Of a stretch of DNA of 64,000 nt, positions 1-8,063 are shown one piece after another. This DNA comes from JAJPKK01 sp963807015 (GTDB taxonomy: Bacteria; Pseudomonadota; Alphaproteobacteria; Rhizobiales; Xanthobacteraceae). The stretch is from the NCBI GenBank assembly GCA_963807015.1, contig CAWEAS010000005.1:24941-88940 (forward strand), read 5' to 3'. Position numbers and translations under genes: made by a program. The notes beneath the pieces were generated by a model that worked only from the letters and a program-made list of their open reading frames with translations, had not been told where the DNA came from and did no database searches. Numbering within the stretch: the stretch's first letter is position 1; each line of letters opens with the position of its first letter.

Positions 1-79
1 CCAGCCGCCCGGCGCCTATCGCCGGAGCGAGGATCGTCCATCCAGCGGCCCGCATGAAGGCGCGGCGCGTCGCTTTCAT
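1..79 (-). CDS. 5' end of an exported protein with a Tat-type signal (partial)
   Basis: Reading leftwards from an ATG at 79 the frame gives MKATRRAFMRAAGW..., which contains the twin-arginine pattern TRRAFM followed by a small hydrophobic stretch (ILAPAIGAG). A good ribosome site (GGGAGGA) lies just before the start. The gene runs off the left edge of the window, so only about 26 residues are seen and the product cannot be named. The signal suggests a folded, possibly cofactor-bearing periplasmic protein, which is inference. Confidence 0.55.
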   Translation of the reverse strand, partial: MKATRRAFMRAAGWTILAPAIGAGRL

Positions 80-315
80 TGTTTCCTCCCACTCTAAGCG
101 CCGCGCCGGTTTTGTCCCCGGGTTCGCGCTGTCGTTTTATGCCAGTCAGTCTGCCAGTGAACGCAACGTCATTGCGATTGGTTCTCACGCGTCATGAAGT
201 TCAATTGATTGCTGCGACGCGGCATCGATGTCCCGGACGGGAGATGTCTTCAAAGGCGAGTGACTTACTGTTCCCTAACTATTACATAAAAAGGTAATAA
301 GTAGCGACGAAATAA

Positions 316-353
316 AAAGAGGCACTTGGAATATTGCTTCCAGGTGCCTCTTT
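316..353 (-). terminator. Rho-independent terminator of the repeat-protein gene
   Basis: A 16-bp stem (AAAGAGGCACTTGGAA pairing with TTCCAGGTGCCTCTTT, one G-T pair) closes a 6-nt loop at 332-337. On the minus strand it is followed by a run of T (TTTTTATTT). It lies 28 nt past the TAA of the repeat protein. The gene-free stretch 80-381 otherwise holds only the 5' region of the gene at 1-79 and no credible reading frame. Confidence 0.85.
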
Positions 354-381
354 ACCCTAACAGCGACTGTTTCCGGTGCTG

Positions 382-1200
382 TTATTTACATCCAGCCGCG
401 GCAGCGAACCGCGAGTCATGCGGGTCGCGCTGATCCGGGCTCGCCTGGGCAAACCGGCTGCTGTGCGGATCACGAGAGTCGTCCTGGGCGAACCGAGCAT
501 TCGCAGGGTCGCGAGAGTCGGACTGGGCAAACCGGCTGCTGTGCGGATCACGAGAGTCGTCCTGGGCGAACCGAGCATTCGCAGGGTCGCGAGAGTCGGA
601 CTGGGCAAACCGGCTGCTGTGCGGATCACGGGAGTCATCCTGCGCGAACCGAGCATTCGCAGGGTCGCGAGAGTCGGACTGTGCAAACCGGCTGCTATGC
701 GGATCGCGGGAGTCGTCCTGCGCGAACCGGGCATTCGCCGGATCGCGGGCGTCCGGGTTGGCTTGAGCGAACCGCGAGTCATGCGGGTCGCGTTGATCCG
801 GGCTCGCCTGGGCAAACCGGCTGCTATGCGGATCGCGGGAGTCGTCCTGCGCGAACCGGGCATTCGCCGGATCGCGGGCGTCCGGGTTGGCTTGAGCGAA
901 CCGCGAGTCATGCGGGTCGCGCTGATCCGGGCTCGCCTGAGCGAACCGGCTGCTGTGCGGATCGCGCGAATCGTCCTGCGCGAACCGGCTGCTGTGCGGA
1001 TCGCGGGTGTCATCCTGCGCGAACCGGGCATTAGCCGGATCCCGCGCATCCTGGGCAAACCGCGAGTTGTGCGGATCGCGCTGATCGGTGGCCTGCGCCA
1101 CCTGATCGGCGCACTGCGCGTAAACCGGGGCATTCGCGAACAGGGCAAAGGCCATGGCGGCGACTGCGACGGTCGACATCAGCATCTTCTTCGAGGTCAC
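382..1200 (-). CDS. Secreted protein with 17 RDPxxxRFAQ tandem repeats
   Basis: The product has 272 residues. A signal peptide (about residues 1-28, ending ANAPVYA) is followed by a short Cys-containing linker. Then come 17 copies of RDP-x3-RFAQ from about residue 41 to 266, and a tail AAAGCK. Units are 12 to 15 residues and fall into types ANA, HSS, HDS and HNS, partly alternating, as expected from repeat duplication. The GTG at 1200 is preferred over an upstream ATG at 1239 because GGAG stands 6 nt before it and the signal peptide then starts correctly. The repeat is strongly charged (Arg/Asp). I do not recognise the family. A FixK/FNR-type box lies upstream and a clear terminator downstream, so it is probably a single-gene unit. 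Confidence 0.8.
   Translation of the reverse strand: MTSKKMLMSTVAVAAMAFALFANAPVYAQCADQVAQATDQRDPHNSRFAQDARDPANARFAQDDTRDPHSSRFAQDDSRDPHSSRFAQASPDQRDPHDSRFAQANPDARDPANARFAQDDSRDPHSSRFAQASPDQRDPHDSRFAQANPDARDPANARFAQDDSRDPHSSRFAQSDSRDPANARFAQDDSRDPHSSRFAQSDSRDPANARFAQDDSRDPHSSRFAQSDSRDPANARFAQDDSRDPHSSRFAQASPDQRDPHDSRFAAAAGCK
403..1080 (-). repeat. Coding tandem repeats, 36-45 bp units, 17 copies
   Basis: The DNA encoding RDPxxxRFAQ repeats with 39-bp units predominating and 45-bp variants (spacer ASPDQ or ANPDA instead of DDS or SDS). Adjacent copies are nearly identical at nucleotide level, so copy number is likely to vary between strains. Confidence 0.9.
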
Positions 1201-1291
1201 GTTAATCTCCTTTTCGACGTTGGCGTCTCGTAATCCCACCCGTAATCTGGCGGTTGATGCCTCATGATGCCAGTTTTAAAAACGCAACAGT

Positions 1292-1305
1292 TTGATTGAT
1301 ATCAA
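1292..1305 (-). promoter_or_regulatory. FixK/FNR-type box TTGAT-N4-ATCAA
   Basis: TTGATTGATATCAA is a perfect dyad matching the CRP/FNR-FixK consensus. Its centre is about 98 nt before the GTG of the repeat protein. If it works as a class II site near -41, the start of transcription would be near 1258. A fair -10 element (CATCAT on the minus strand, near 1264-1269) sits where expected. The site suggests activation under low oxygen, which is inference from the motif. Confidence 0.7.
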
Positions 1306-1411
1306 ACTTGATACCGATTGTTCGGCGCGCATGGCCCCAACGTCGGGCGCCTGAAAAATGCCACAGAGCGACACCGACGAGCGCCCACGCGCCATTCTCG
1401 ACGGAACAGCC

Positions 1412-1759
1412 CTACTTCAGGGTGGCGATGTACGCCACAATGTCCCCGGCCTCGATGCGCGACAAATTCATGTCCGGCATCTTGGCGTGAGGATCAAGGA
1501 GAAATGTAACGAGGCCGGTCTCGTTGAAATTCGGTCGCTTGGCGATTTCATCAAAAGGCGGGGCATCGGCATTCGCCTGGGATTGGCGTGCAGTCACCAC
1601 ATGGCACGCTTCGCACCACCGCTCGGCGAGCCGCTCGCCGTTAGCCGCGTCGGCAGCAAAAGCGACGTCGATAGCGAGCGCACCGAAAGCGGCCGCGCCG
1701 ATCGCGAGGCCTTTGAGTCCGGCCGTGCCGATGACTAAGCAAGCGTTGGTCCGCACCAT
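1412..1759 (-). CDS. Monohaem c-type cytochrome
   Basis: The product has 115 residues, with an N-terminal signal peptide (GLAIGAAAFGALAIDVAFA) and one haem-binding motif CEACH at about residue 50. A downstream KMPDM offers a likely axial methionine. Size and layout fit a class I cytochrome c exported to the periplasm for electron transfer. The ATG at 1759 is chosen because it places the signal peptide at the N-terminus and has a G-rich ribosome site; the longer upstream frame looks non-coding. It lies upstream of the FixK box and repeat-protein gene on the same strand, with about 210 nt between. Confidence 0.8.
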   Translation of the reverse strand: MVRTNACLVIGTAGLKGLAIGAAAFGALAIDVAFAADAANGERLAERWCEACHVVTARQSQANADAPPFDEIAKRPNFNETGLVTFLLDPHAKMPDMNLSRIEAGDIVAYIATLK

Positions 1760-2009
1760 CCGATTCCCCCGCGATCCGTTGGCGTCAATGCCCTCGCCGA
1801 TTTTGGCGCGGAACGTGCGACTATAGGCGATCGCTGAGTAACGGTCATCCGATTGCGGCTTGTGGCCCCTCGGTGTCGGGGCTTCAAAAGAGGCGCCGAT
1901 GACGATTTTGGGTGCGTCCGACCATTCCCATTTCGCTTGAAGATTTCGGGGGTTGACCACCTTGCACGCAAGATGGTCTCTGAGGGGTTCTCGCTCCAAG
2001 GGGGGTAAT

Positions 2010-2441
2010 GTGTTCGTTCTCGACCTCGCGTTTTGGTACCTGACCCTGTTCGCGCTCCTGACGCTCGCGTGCTCGATCTCGTTCCTCGTTTATGTCTGCA
2101 TCCGAAAGACATTTGAAATGTTGTTTGCGGGTTCATTGGCTGGGCTGCAGCGAGCCCTGACGCGGCCGTCGTCCGCAGACATGCGGGTGGGGTTCGCGAC
2201 CGCAGGCGTCGATTGCCGCGCGGGCGCGCTGGTGCGAGGGGCAGGCGCCGCGACTGCAGCCGCGCTTCCATGCCCGTGGGGTCCGATCCGTGCTGACATC
2301 AGCCCCGAGATTGCGCAGAAGATCGAGCGCGTGATGACCATCGGCATCGGCATGTGCGATGCTGACGGCAATCCCTGCCCGCATCCAATCGCGCCGCGCG
2401 TCGCGCTAGCGATTGTCGAAGCCCTCCATGCACGCGAGTAG
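2010..2441 (+). CDS. Hypothetical protein with one membrane helix
   Basis: A 143-residue frame starting at GTG 2010 behind AAGGGGGG. Residues about 5-28 (FWYLTLFALLTLACSISFLV) form a transmembrane helix, followed by a soluble tail with several cysteines and a C-terminal half that looks protein-like (ISPEIAQKIERV, PRVALAIVEAL). I do not recognise a family. Minus-strand frames overlap it, so it is a tentative call. Confidence 0.4.
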   Translation: MFVLDLAFWYLTLFALLTLACSISFLVYVCIRKTFEMLFAGSLAGLQRALTRPSSADMRVGFATAGVDCRAGALVRGAGAATAAALPCPWGPIRADISPEIAQKIERVMTIGIGMCDADGNPCPHPIAPRVALAIVEALHARE

Positions 2442-2495
2442 GCGCCGGCCCATTTTTCGACTCTGAAAAACTGCGGGCGGTATCTGGAAGCCCAA

Positions 2496-3014
2496 TCAGA
2501 CGTCCGCAGGATTGGCGAGCACGACCGAGGTCTCGATCTGCCGATCCGGGATATTCCAATAGCTTTTGAGGAGCACGGATTTGCGCTCCGGAGATACCCG
2601 CACGAAGCCTTGGCGCTGATAGAAGCGGATCGCCCACTCCGCGGCAGCCCAGGTGCCGACCAGCATCGGCCGCGTGCTTGCACGCCGCAGGTGTTGCAGC
2701 AGCGCGCCGCCGACACCGCGGCCCTGACTGCCCGGCAGCACGTAAGCATGCCGAATAAGATCGACGTCGCGCACCGATTGGATGCCCATCACGCCGACGA
2801 GCGCGCCCTCCGTCGCGCCATTCGTCATGCCATCTGCTTCTTGGCCCCAGAACGTGACGCCGGCAGCGATCTCATCGTCGAGTTCATCTGCCGGCATGTA
2901 CGGATCATGCCAGCGGTCGACCGGGATCACGCCGCGATAAGCCTCGGCGGCGGCATTGATAATCGCCAGCATGGTGTCGCGATCCTCATCGCGGCACAGG
3001 CGAATGCGGCTCAT
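2496..3014 (-). CDS. GNAT-family N-acetyltransferase
   Basis: The product has 172 residues and a typical GNAT layout. There is an N-terminal RLCRDEDRDTMLAIINAAAEAY segment, and the acetyl-CoA-binding motif A with GSQGRGVGGALL near residue 100. The closing FYQRQGF motif is at about residues 133-139. It probably transfers acetyl from acetyl-CoA to a small-molecule or protein amine; the substrate cannot be told. It stands alone on the minus strand. Confidence 0.85.
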   Translation of the reverse strand: MSRIRLCRDEDRDTMLAIINAAAEAYRGVIPVDRWHDPYMPADELDDEIAAGVTFWGQEADGMTNGATEGALVGVMGIQSVRDVDLIRHAYVLPGSQGRGVGGALLQHLRRASTRPMLVGTWAAAEWAIRFYQRQGFVRVSPERKSVLLKSYWNIPDRQIETSVVLANPADV

Positions 3015-3238
3015 CGGCCCATCCTCTCGTCAGCCAATCGATGATGGCAGATTATTCGCCGGCATCAATGTCGGCTCTGGAGGGTGCCGCGCACGCAATT
3101 CGCCGGATATCGACGGCAGCGCAGACCGAGTGCGCTCAGAATTGTGATGACCCGCTTCCTTGCAACCAAAAAGACAACGGCAGTAGCATTGCGCGCCCCA
3201 AATGGGCACACAAGCCAATCTAATTTGGGAGAGTAACC

Positions 3239-3574
3239 ATGCCGGTATACATCTCGCGTGGCCGTTTCACTTCAGATGCCGTCAAAGGCATGCTGGCGAA
3301 GCCCGAAAATCGTGAGGAAGCGGTTGCTCAGCTCTTCAAGAGCGCCGGAGGCAAGCTCATCGGCTGGTACCTGACCTTTGGTCAGCATGATTGGCTGACC
3401 ATCGGCGAGTTCCCTGATGAGAAAGCCGCGGCGTCCGCCGTCCTGGCAGCGGCGGCCGGCGGCAGTCTTTCCCACATCGAGACCACTGTCGCGATGTCGG
3501 CGAAAGAGGCGGCGGCGACCTTCGACGCTGCCGGAAAGGTCGCGAGGAGCTTCCGGAGCGCGGGACGCTCGTAG
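3239..3574 (+). CDS. GYD-domain protein
   Basis: The product has 111 residues. It starts MPVYISRGRFT, with a Trp-Tyr region (KLIGWYLTFGQHDW) and a FPDEKAAASAVLAAAAGGS segment typical of GYD-domain proteins, which are small ferredoxin-fold proteins of unknown role. A clear GGGAGAG ribosome site precedes the ATG. No signal peptide is seen, so it is cytoplasmic. It stands between minus-strand genes and is probably monocistronic. Confidence 0.8.
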   Translation: MPVYISRGRFTSDAVKGMLAKPENREEAVAQLFKSAGGKLIGWYLTFGQHDWLTIGEFPDEKAAASAVLAAAAGGSLSHIETTVAMSAKEAAATFDAAGKVARSFRSAGRS

Positions 3575-3723
3575 ATTTCAGGCACGACTTCTGTCTTGGA
3601 GTGCCGCCGACTGCCCGACGCTGCGTCTGTGCCGTCGGCGGCAGCGATGGCGAAGTTAGCACCGCGTGCTTGAGAACTCCTCGCGCACGCGGCGCGATGG
3701 GCTGCGGTGTGCTTTGTCGCCGG

Positions 3724-4923
3724 CTACTGCTGCAACGGATCAGAGTCGGCGCCGCCCGACGCGTTGTCCTTGGTCAGCGGATCAGGCCCCCGTCCTTCGG
3801 CAAACAGGCGGTCTTCAAGCCGCGCGGCCTTCATCATTGCAGGGAAGCCGAAGTTGCCCTCGTTGCAGCGCGGCTCGTAATAGATGCGGTTTTCCATTTC
3901 GTTCTGCTTGGTGAACTCCTGCTTGACGGTCCATGCCTTAGTCCACACGGTCGGGTCTTCGATCGTCACCACGTATTCGAGCTTGGTCGGGCTCGTCCGG
4001 GTCCAGCGCTCGACGAGATGCAGGTTCTCGCGCGAACCGCGATAATCCGTCTTCGGCGTGAAATTCGTGACATCGATCACGAGGGTATTGCCCTCCCAAT
4101 GACCGCGTGAGTCGCCGAACCATTGGCGAATGTTGGCGGGCAAGTGCGGGCCGCCGTTCATGACGATGCTCCGCTGCCAGCCTTGGCCCTGTCCCACGTC
4201 ATAGGAGATTGCGATGCCGCCCGGCGTCTGCACGATCCGTCGCAAACTGCCGCCACCGTTGCCGGCGCCGAATTCCGGCAAGCCGATCGTGAGACAACGG
4301 TCCGCGAGCCCGCCGTCCTCCGGCGCATTATGGCGGTTCATGCGCGCGGTGTTGTAGCGCGGCGGCTCTGCGTCGCGCAGAAACGTGGCGGGCGTCGGAT
4401 CGAACTTGCCGCCGGCACAGCCGGGGAGCTGCAGCTTGCACGTCTGCGTCGCGCGCATCAGCGTCAGGCGGAAGTCGCGATCCTCCTGCGCATTCTTCTC
4501 CGCTTGCGCTGTTATCGACGGGATGCGGCCATTGGGCGGATCGACGATCAGTGACGTGCGTGCCCCGGTGCGCTTCAGACCTCCCCACACCGCGTTGTAG
4601 GCGCCCTGGACGTCGAGCTCGCTGCCGCGTCCGCCACGGCCGTCGCGGCCCGGCCGTTGTACGCGCAAGCGATCGAATTCCGCGCGCTGCTCCTCGGTGA
4701 AGAATTCCTGGTTTGCGAATCGAGGCGAGCGCTGGAACGGCGTGTCATTCTCGTCGGTCCAGATGCCTTGCAGATCGGGCTCGCCCCACGGGGTTTTCAG
4801 TGCCGGGTCCGACGGTGCGGGCGTTTGCCCTGACGCCCCGATGACCGACATTGAAAACGCAACGCTGAGCGCCGCCGCCGTGACGCCGATCATGAGTGTC
4901 GAGTGAGCGAACCGATCGCGCAT
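3724..4923 (-). CDS. Secreted 'GIW'-family protein, copy A
   Basis: The product has 399 residues with a signal peptide (about 1-32). The mature start is TPWGEPDLQGIWTDE. Later features shared with five other genes here are RTSLIVDPPNGR, DRCLTIGLPEFG, RQWFGDSRGHWEG, LVIDVTNF, ENLHLVERW and VTIEDPTVWT, plus a C-terminal YYEPRCNEGNFG and a tail ending DPLQQ. Two cysteines (in DRC and PRC) are kept in all six copies. The family has no name I can give; it is periplasmic by its signal. The ATG at 4923 is preferred because GGAGGAGG precedes it. It lies apart from the other copies, next to the GYD gene. Confidence 0.8.
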   Translation of the reverse strand: MRDRFAHSTLMIGVTAAALSVAFSMSVIGASGQTPAPSDPALKTPWGEPDLQGIWTDENDTPFQRSPRFANQEFFTEEQRAEFDRLRVQRPGRDGRGGRGSELDVQGAYNAVWGGLKRTGARTSLIVDPPNGRIPSITAQAEKNAQEDRDFRLTLMRATQTCKLQLPGCAGGKFDPTPATFLRDAEPPRYNTARMNRHNAPEDGGLADRCLTIGLPEFGAGNGGGSLRRIVQTPGGIAISYDVGQGQGWQRSIVMNGGPHLPANIRQWFGDSRGHWEGNTLVIDVTNFTPKTDYRGSRENLHLVERWTRTSPTKLEYVVTIEDPTVWTKAWTVKQEFTKQNEMENRIYYEPRCNEGNFGFPAMMKAARLEDRLFAEGRGPDPLTKDNASGGADSDPLQQ

Positions 4924-5081
4924 GAAGCCTCCTCCACCTGCAGTGTTGTTTTCGGACCGAGTTATCGATCCCGAGGTTTTGCCGGCAAGGTAGCGCGTTT
5001 CGCGCGTCGCGGGTAGTCCCGGTTCGCCGGGCGTTCGCGCATCGGTCGATCGTGGGAAGGAGTTTCGAAGCAGGTGGATTT

Positions 5082-6251
5082 TCACCCCTTTTGTTGCGCC
5101 TTGATCTCATTGAACTTGGACAGTGCGCGCTCGAATTTTTCGTTGAAGAGCCACATCGCATCGAGAACTTCGCGGAAAGTCGCAACTTTCTTGGCCCTGT
5201 CAGCCTGGCCGAAAACGAAAACGCTGTTGTTGCGCAGATATCTCATGATCGTCGGGTCGGAGATCTTATGGCCGGCAAGGTTATCGGAATTGAGCGCTGC
5301 TTTGGTCGGACCGGGAATGATCTGGATCAGTTCGAAAAACTTCATTTGGTCGATCGGGTCCGGCAGGACCTGCATGATCGCGGGGATTTGCACGAACAGG
5401 TCCGCGTGCGCGTTCATGAGGCCGTCTCTCACCGCGGTCCAGTGATTGAACCGATGGTCGGAGCCGCCGACGTGCGCTTCTTCGCGGTCATCCCGCGCAT
5501 TCAATGCCGGATCGAACATCGCAAGCAGCGGCTTGATGGCCGCCCACTTCCGTCGCCCCTTCTGGTCTTCGGATTCTCCCGTCTGGAAGCTTCCCTTGTA
5601 CGTATTCGACCGCGCATTCCCCATGTTTTGGTTGCCGTTCGTCTCGGCGAAGAAGATGCCCAGGCTGATGCGGCCTGCCGCGTCGGCGGAGTCCGCATCG
5701 AGGCCTTTGGCGCGCGCGATGGCAATTCCCAAATCAACCACGTCTTTGAATGGCGTATCGGATTTCTGGGCCTTCGCAGGGGGCGCCTGCATGACGGCGA
5801 AGAGCGCGAGATATTCGTCGAGCAGCCGCTCGTTGTCGGCGTCGAAATAAGCCGGAGGAATGCCGTACTTATTGGGTCTGCCGATTTTGGCGGGAACTAC
5901 GTCCATCAGATCCTTGTACGCGCTCATCATGCTATTGCGCGCGAGATAGACCGCCTGCCCCGGCAAGTTCGGCAGCTGCTTCGATTTGATCTGCTCGCGC
6001 CGCTCGCTCAGGATCGATTCGAACGCATCCAAAGCGTCATTATATTTATCCTGCGCGTCTTTGATGACGTTCGCCTGCGATTTCTTCGGCGCAGCCGGCT
6101 GAGCCATGGCATGAATAATAAAACCGAGATTGCCGATGCTGGCGGCGGCAAGCAACGCGACTGTGATTGCGACGGCCGCCACAGCCGTCACCAGCCGGGC
6201 TCGAGGTGAGATGCGGTTCGCGCGAGCCATGAGATTCCGTCGTTGCGTCAT
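5082..6251 (-). CDS. Exported protein with a lysozyme-like motif, unknown function
   Basis: The product has 389 residues. After basic residues there is a signal anchor (VTAVAAVAITVALLAAASIG), then an Ala/Pro linker and a mostly helical body. The central segment FFAETNGNQNMGNARSN followed by TYKGSFQTG recalls the Glu-containing loop of lysozyme or transglycosylase folds (E, N and G-x-x-Q placements). That is a resemblance only. The body also has an ISDPTIMRYLRNN region and a charged C-terminus. Its ATG overlaps the TGA of the lipoprotein gene upstream (ATGA, 6248-6251), so the two are translationally coupled and probably act together in the envelope. Confidence 0.65.
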   Translation of the reverse strand: MTQRRNLMARANRISPRARLVTAVAAVAITVALLAAASIGNLGFIIHAMAQPAAPKKSQANVIKDAQDKYNDALDAFESILSERREQIKSKQLPNLPGQAVYLARNSMMSAYKDLMDVVPAKIGRPNKYGIPPAYFDADNERLLDEYLALFAVMQAPPAKAQKSDTPFKDVVDLGIAIARAKGLDADSADAAGRISLGIFFAETNGNQNMGNARSNTYKGSFQTGESEDQKGRRKWAAIKPLLAMFDPALNARDDREEAHVGGSDHRFNHWTAVRDGLMNAHADLFVQIPAIMQVLPDPIDQMKFFELIQIIPGPTKAALNSDNLAGHKISDPTIMRYLRNNSVFVFGQADRAKKVATFREVLDAMWLFNEKFERALSKFNEIKAQQKG

Positions 6252-6556
6252 TTGCCCAGCGAGAAGGCGAGCACGATATTTTCGGGTGCCTGCTTGAATT
6301 CTTTTGCCACGGTCGACCGCACCTCGGCGGCGAGTTCGGTCAATGATTTGCCGTCATAGACGCGCGGAAACGTGACGTTGACCGAGGTCAGCCGGCCATT
6401 GTTCCAGTTGAATCCGACGTTCGGCTTCATCCCCGTAAATTGCTCCAGATCCGTTTCAACGGCCTTCGCCTCCTTGAAGCCCTCCGTCAGCGTGCTGATC
6501 GGACCGCAGGCGGCAAGACCTATTGCAAGCACTACAAGTACGAGGGCTCTTTGCAT
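6248..6556 (-). CDS. Small lipoprotein
   Basis: The product has 102 residues with a classical lipoprotein signal: MQRALVLVVLAIGLAAC, lipobox LAAC, lipidated Cys at residue 17. The mature part (about 85 residues) has GFNWNNGRLTSVNVTFPRVYD, a beta-type segment, and an amphipathic C-terminus. No family recognised. It is the first gene of a two-gene unit whose second gene starts within its stop codon, suggesting a partner role to the exported protein at 5082-6251. Confidence 0.75.
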   Translation of the reverse strand: MQRALVLVVLAIGLAACGPISTLTEGFKEAKAVETDLEQFTGMKPNVGFNWNNGRLTSVNVTFPRVYDGKSLTELAAEVRSTVAKEFKQAPENIVLAFSLGK

Positions 6557-6798
6557 TGAAAGTGCTCCGCGTCGAATCGCGTCGACCTCGATATGTTGAT
6601 CGAGATTACGGCTTTCACTTGCCGCTTCGATAGCCCTGGTGCTTTGTCATGCTAAGTCATTCACGAATAAGTCGTTTCCACGGTTCCCGGGTCGCTGGCT
6701 TGGTCGGCAAAGGCGTGATCCTCAAAGCCGGTCGAACCGCGGGAAATTTTGGCATATGCTGGTTTCCGTGGGTGGGCGCTGAAACGGGAGAGCACGTC

Positions 6799-7128
6799 AT
6801 GCCCTTCTCTATCCCACTCGCCTTGCTAGGCTCCCAGCTAGTCCTGGTTGCCTCGGTTGACCGTATCCCACACCTGAACTATGCCCCCACCTGCCGCAAC
6901 CAAACCGACCCTTCGGCAGAAAACATCAAGCAGTGCATGGTCAACGAAACAGTTGCCCGGGATATGATGACGCAGGACTGGTCACAATTCACGCATCGGG
7001 ACAAGGCAAACTGTGCCTGGGAAACAAGTTTGGACAAAAGCCCGAGTTATATCAATCTGTATACCTGCCTGGAAATGGAGGCGCGGAACCGAAAGGCGCC
7101 GAGATCGAAAATAAAAGATGATTTTTAG
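6799..7128 (+). CDS. Small Cys-containing exported protein, unknown
   Basis: The product has 109 residues from the ATG at 6799, which has GGGAGAG before it; the longer frame from 6649 is rejected as non-coding. A hydrophobic N-terminus (SIPLALLGSQLVLVASV) may be a signal peptide. Four cysteines follow in the patterns PTCRNQTD, KQCMVN, NCAWE and YTCLEME, consistent with two disulphides in the periplasm. It is the first gene of an AT-richer plus-strand group leading to the TIR gene. Confidence 0.6.
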   Translation: MPFSIPLALLGSQLVLVASVDRIPHLNYAPTCRNQTDPSAENIKQCMVNETVARDMMTQDWSQFTHRDKANCAWETSLDKSPSYINLYTCLEMEARNRKAPRSKIKDDF

Positions 7129-7154
7129 TCAGACCCCGATCCGACGGTGCAGGC

Positions 7155-8024
7155 ATGACGATTTTTATTTCGCTGAATTATCCGCCTTCGCGTGGAATCG
7201 ACGACCAACGCCCCGTTAAGCGAAAATTAGCGGCCCAGCGTTTGATTGGCTGTCCACTGGTCGTCGCTCTGTCATTTTTTTGGATTTCGTTGCCCTCTTG
7301 TATCGCGCAAACCTCAACGAGCCTTATCAGGACCGATCCAAGAGGCCAGTATCAGGCTGTAAAAACGGCGATGCAAGCACTATACGATCGATATGAGAAA
7401 AATACCAGATTTATGAACTCGATCTGCAATGATATAGGAGATCACCTAGGGCATCCGGAAGAGTTTTGGGCTAAAAATGACGGGCGTTTGGTCGCTATAG
7501 CAGACCTTGCGTATCGTGTTGTTTATTTGAGAAATGACTTGAGCCGCTTAGGCTATCCAGCAATCGTGTGGCGGGAGATACTCTCTCATTATGAGAACGA
7601 TGTGCTGAACCAGCTTGACCATTCCATTTCCGATAAAAAACTATTGGAGTTAAAGACGCTTTTCTTTCACCAACTAAGCGACGCTTTAGCGAATTACCGG
7701 GACAGCCACCCGGACATAGGAAAAGAGGACTTAGGCGGCGAATGCGGGGATGGCGACATTGAGGCGAAGATTGTTACACAACCGCGCGCCTCGCAAGTGT
7801 TGTTCACTCCGAGCTTTTACTATGAGCTTTGCAAAGCGCAGAACATCGATCCGGAAAATACCGCCCGTTGCAACCGCTGGCGAGAAGCCATTGACGGTAA
7901 AGTCGAATACGTAGCCGGTGATTATCATTATATCGCAAAGTGGTCTGACGGAACAACTCGAAGGGGCACGTTCAGATTTGGTGTAAATGATGATGGTAAG
8001 GTTATAACCCTACATAAGCCCTGA
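7155..8024 (+). CDS. Exported protein, tandem paralogue 1 of the TIR locus
   Basis: The product has 289 residues with a basic N-terminus and a hydrophobic segment (LVVALSFFWISLPSCIA) acting as a signal. The mature part opens TSTSLIRTDPRG and contains ADLAYRVVYL and NDLSRLGYPAIVW. A highly conserved C-terminal block holds VTQPRASQVLFTPSFYYELC, RCNRWREAIDGKVE and DGTTRRGTFRF. That block is nearly the same in the next gene. The Trp/Tyr-rich end looks beta-rich and could bind a ligand. No family recognised. GC content is visibly lower than in flanking genes, suggesting transfer. Confidence 0.7.
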   Translation: MTIFISLNYPPSRGIDDQRPVKRKLAAQRLIGCPLVVALSFFWISLPSCIAQTSTSLIRTDPRGQYQAVKTAMQALYDRYEKNTRFMNSICNDIGDHLGHPEEFWAKNDGRLVAIADLAYRVVYLRNDLSRLGYPAIVWREILSHYENDVLNQLDHSISDKKLLELKTLFFHQLSDALANYRDSHPDIGKEDLGGECGDGDIEAKIVTQPRASQVLFTPSFYYELCKAQNIDPENTARCNRWREAIDGKVEYVAGDYHYIAKWSDGTTRRGTFRFGVNDDGKVITLHKP

Positions 8025-8063
8025 TCTCGACGAATTCAGCGGCGCGAAGTGAGAATTCGAAGC

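Noticed and set aside
376..1233. Plus-strand and alternative minus-strand frames across the repeat gene
   Set aside because: They arise from the repeated DNA of the RDPxxxRFAQ gene; no signal peptide or ribosome site supports them.
5052..6209. 385-residue plus-strand frame
   Set aside because: It is antisense to the exported-protein gene, which has a signal peptide and coupled upstream gene; the plus frame has random composition.
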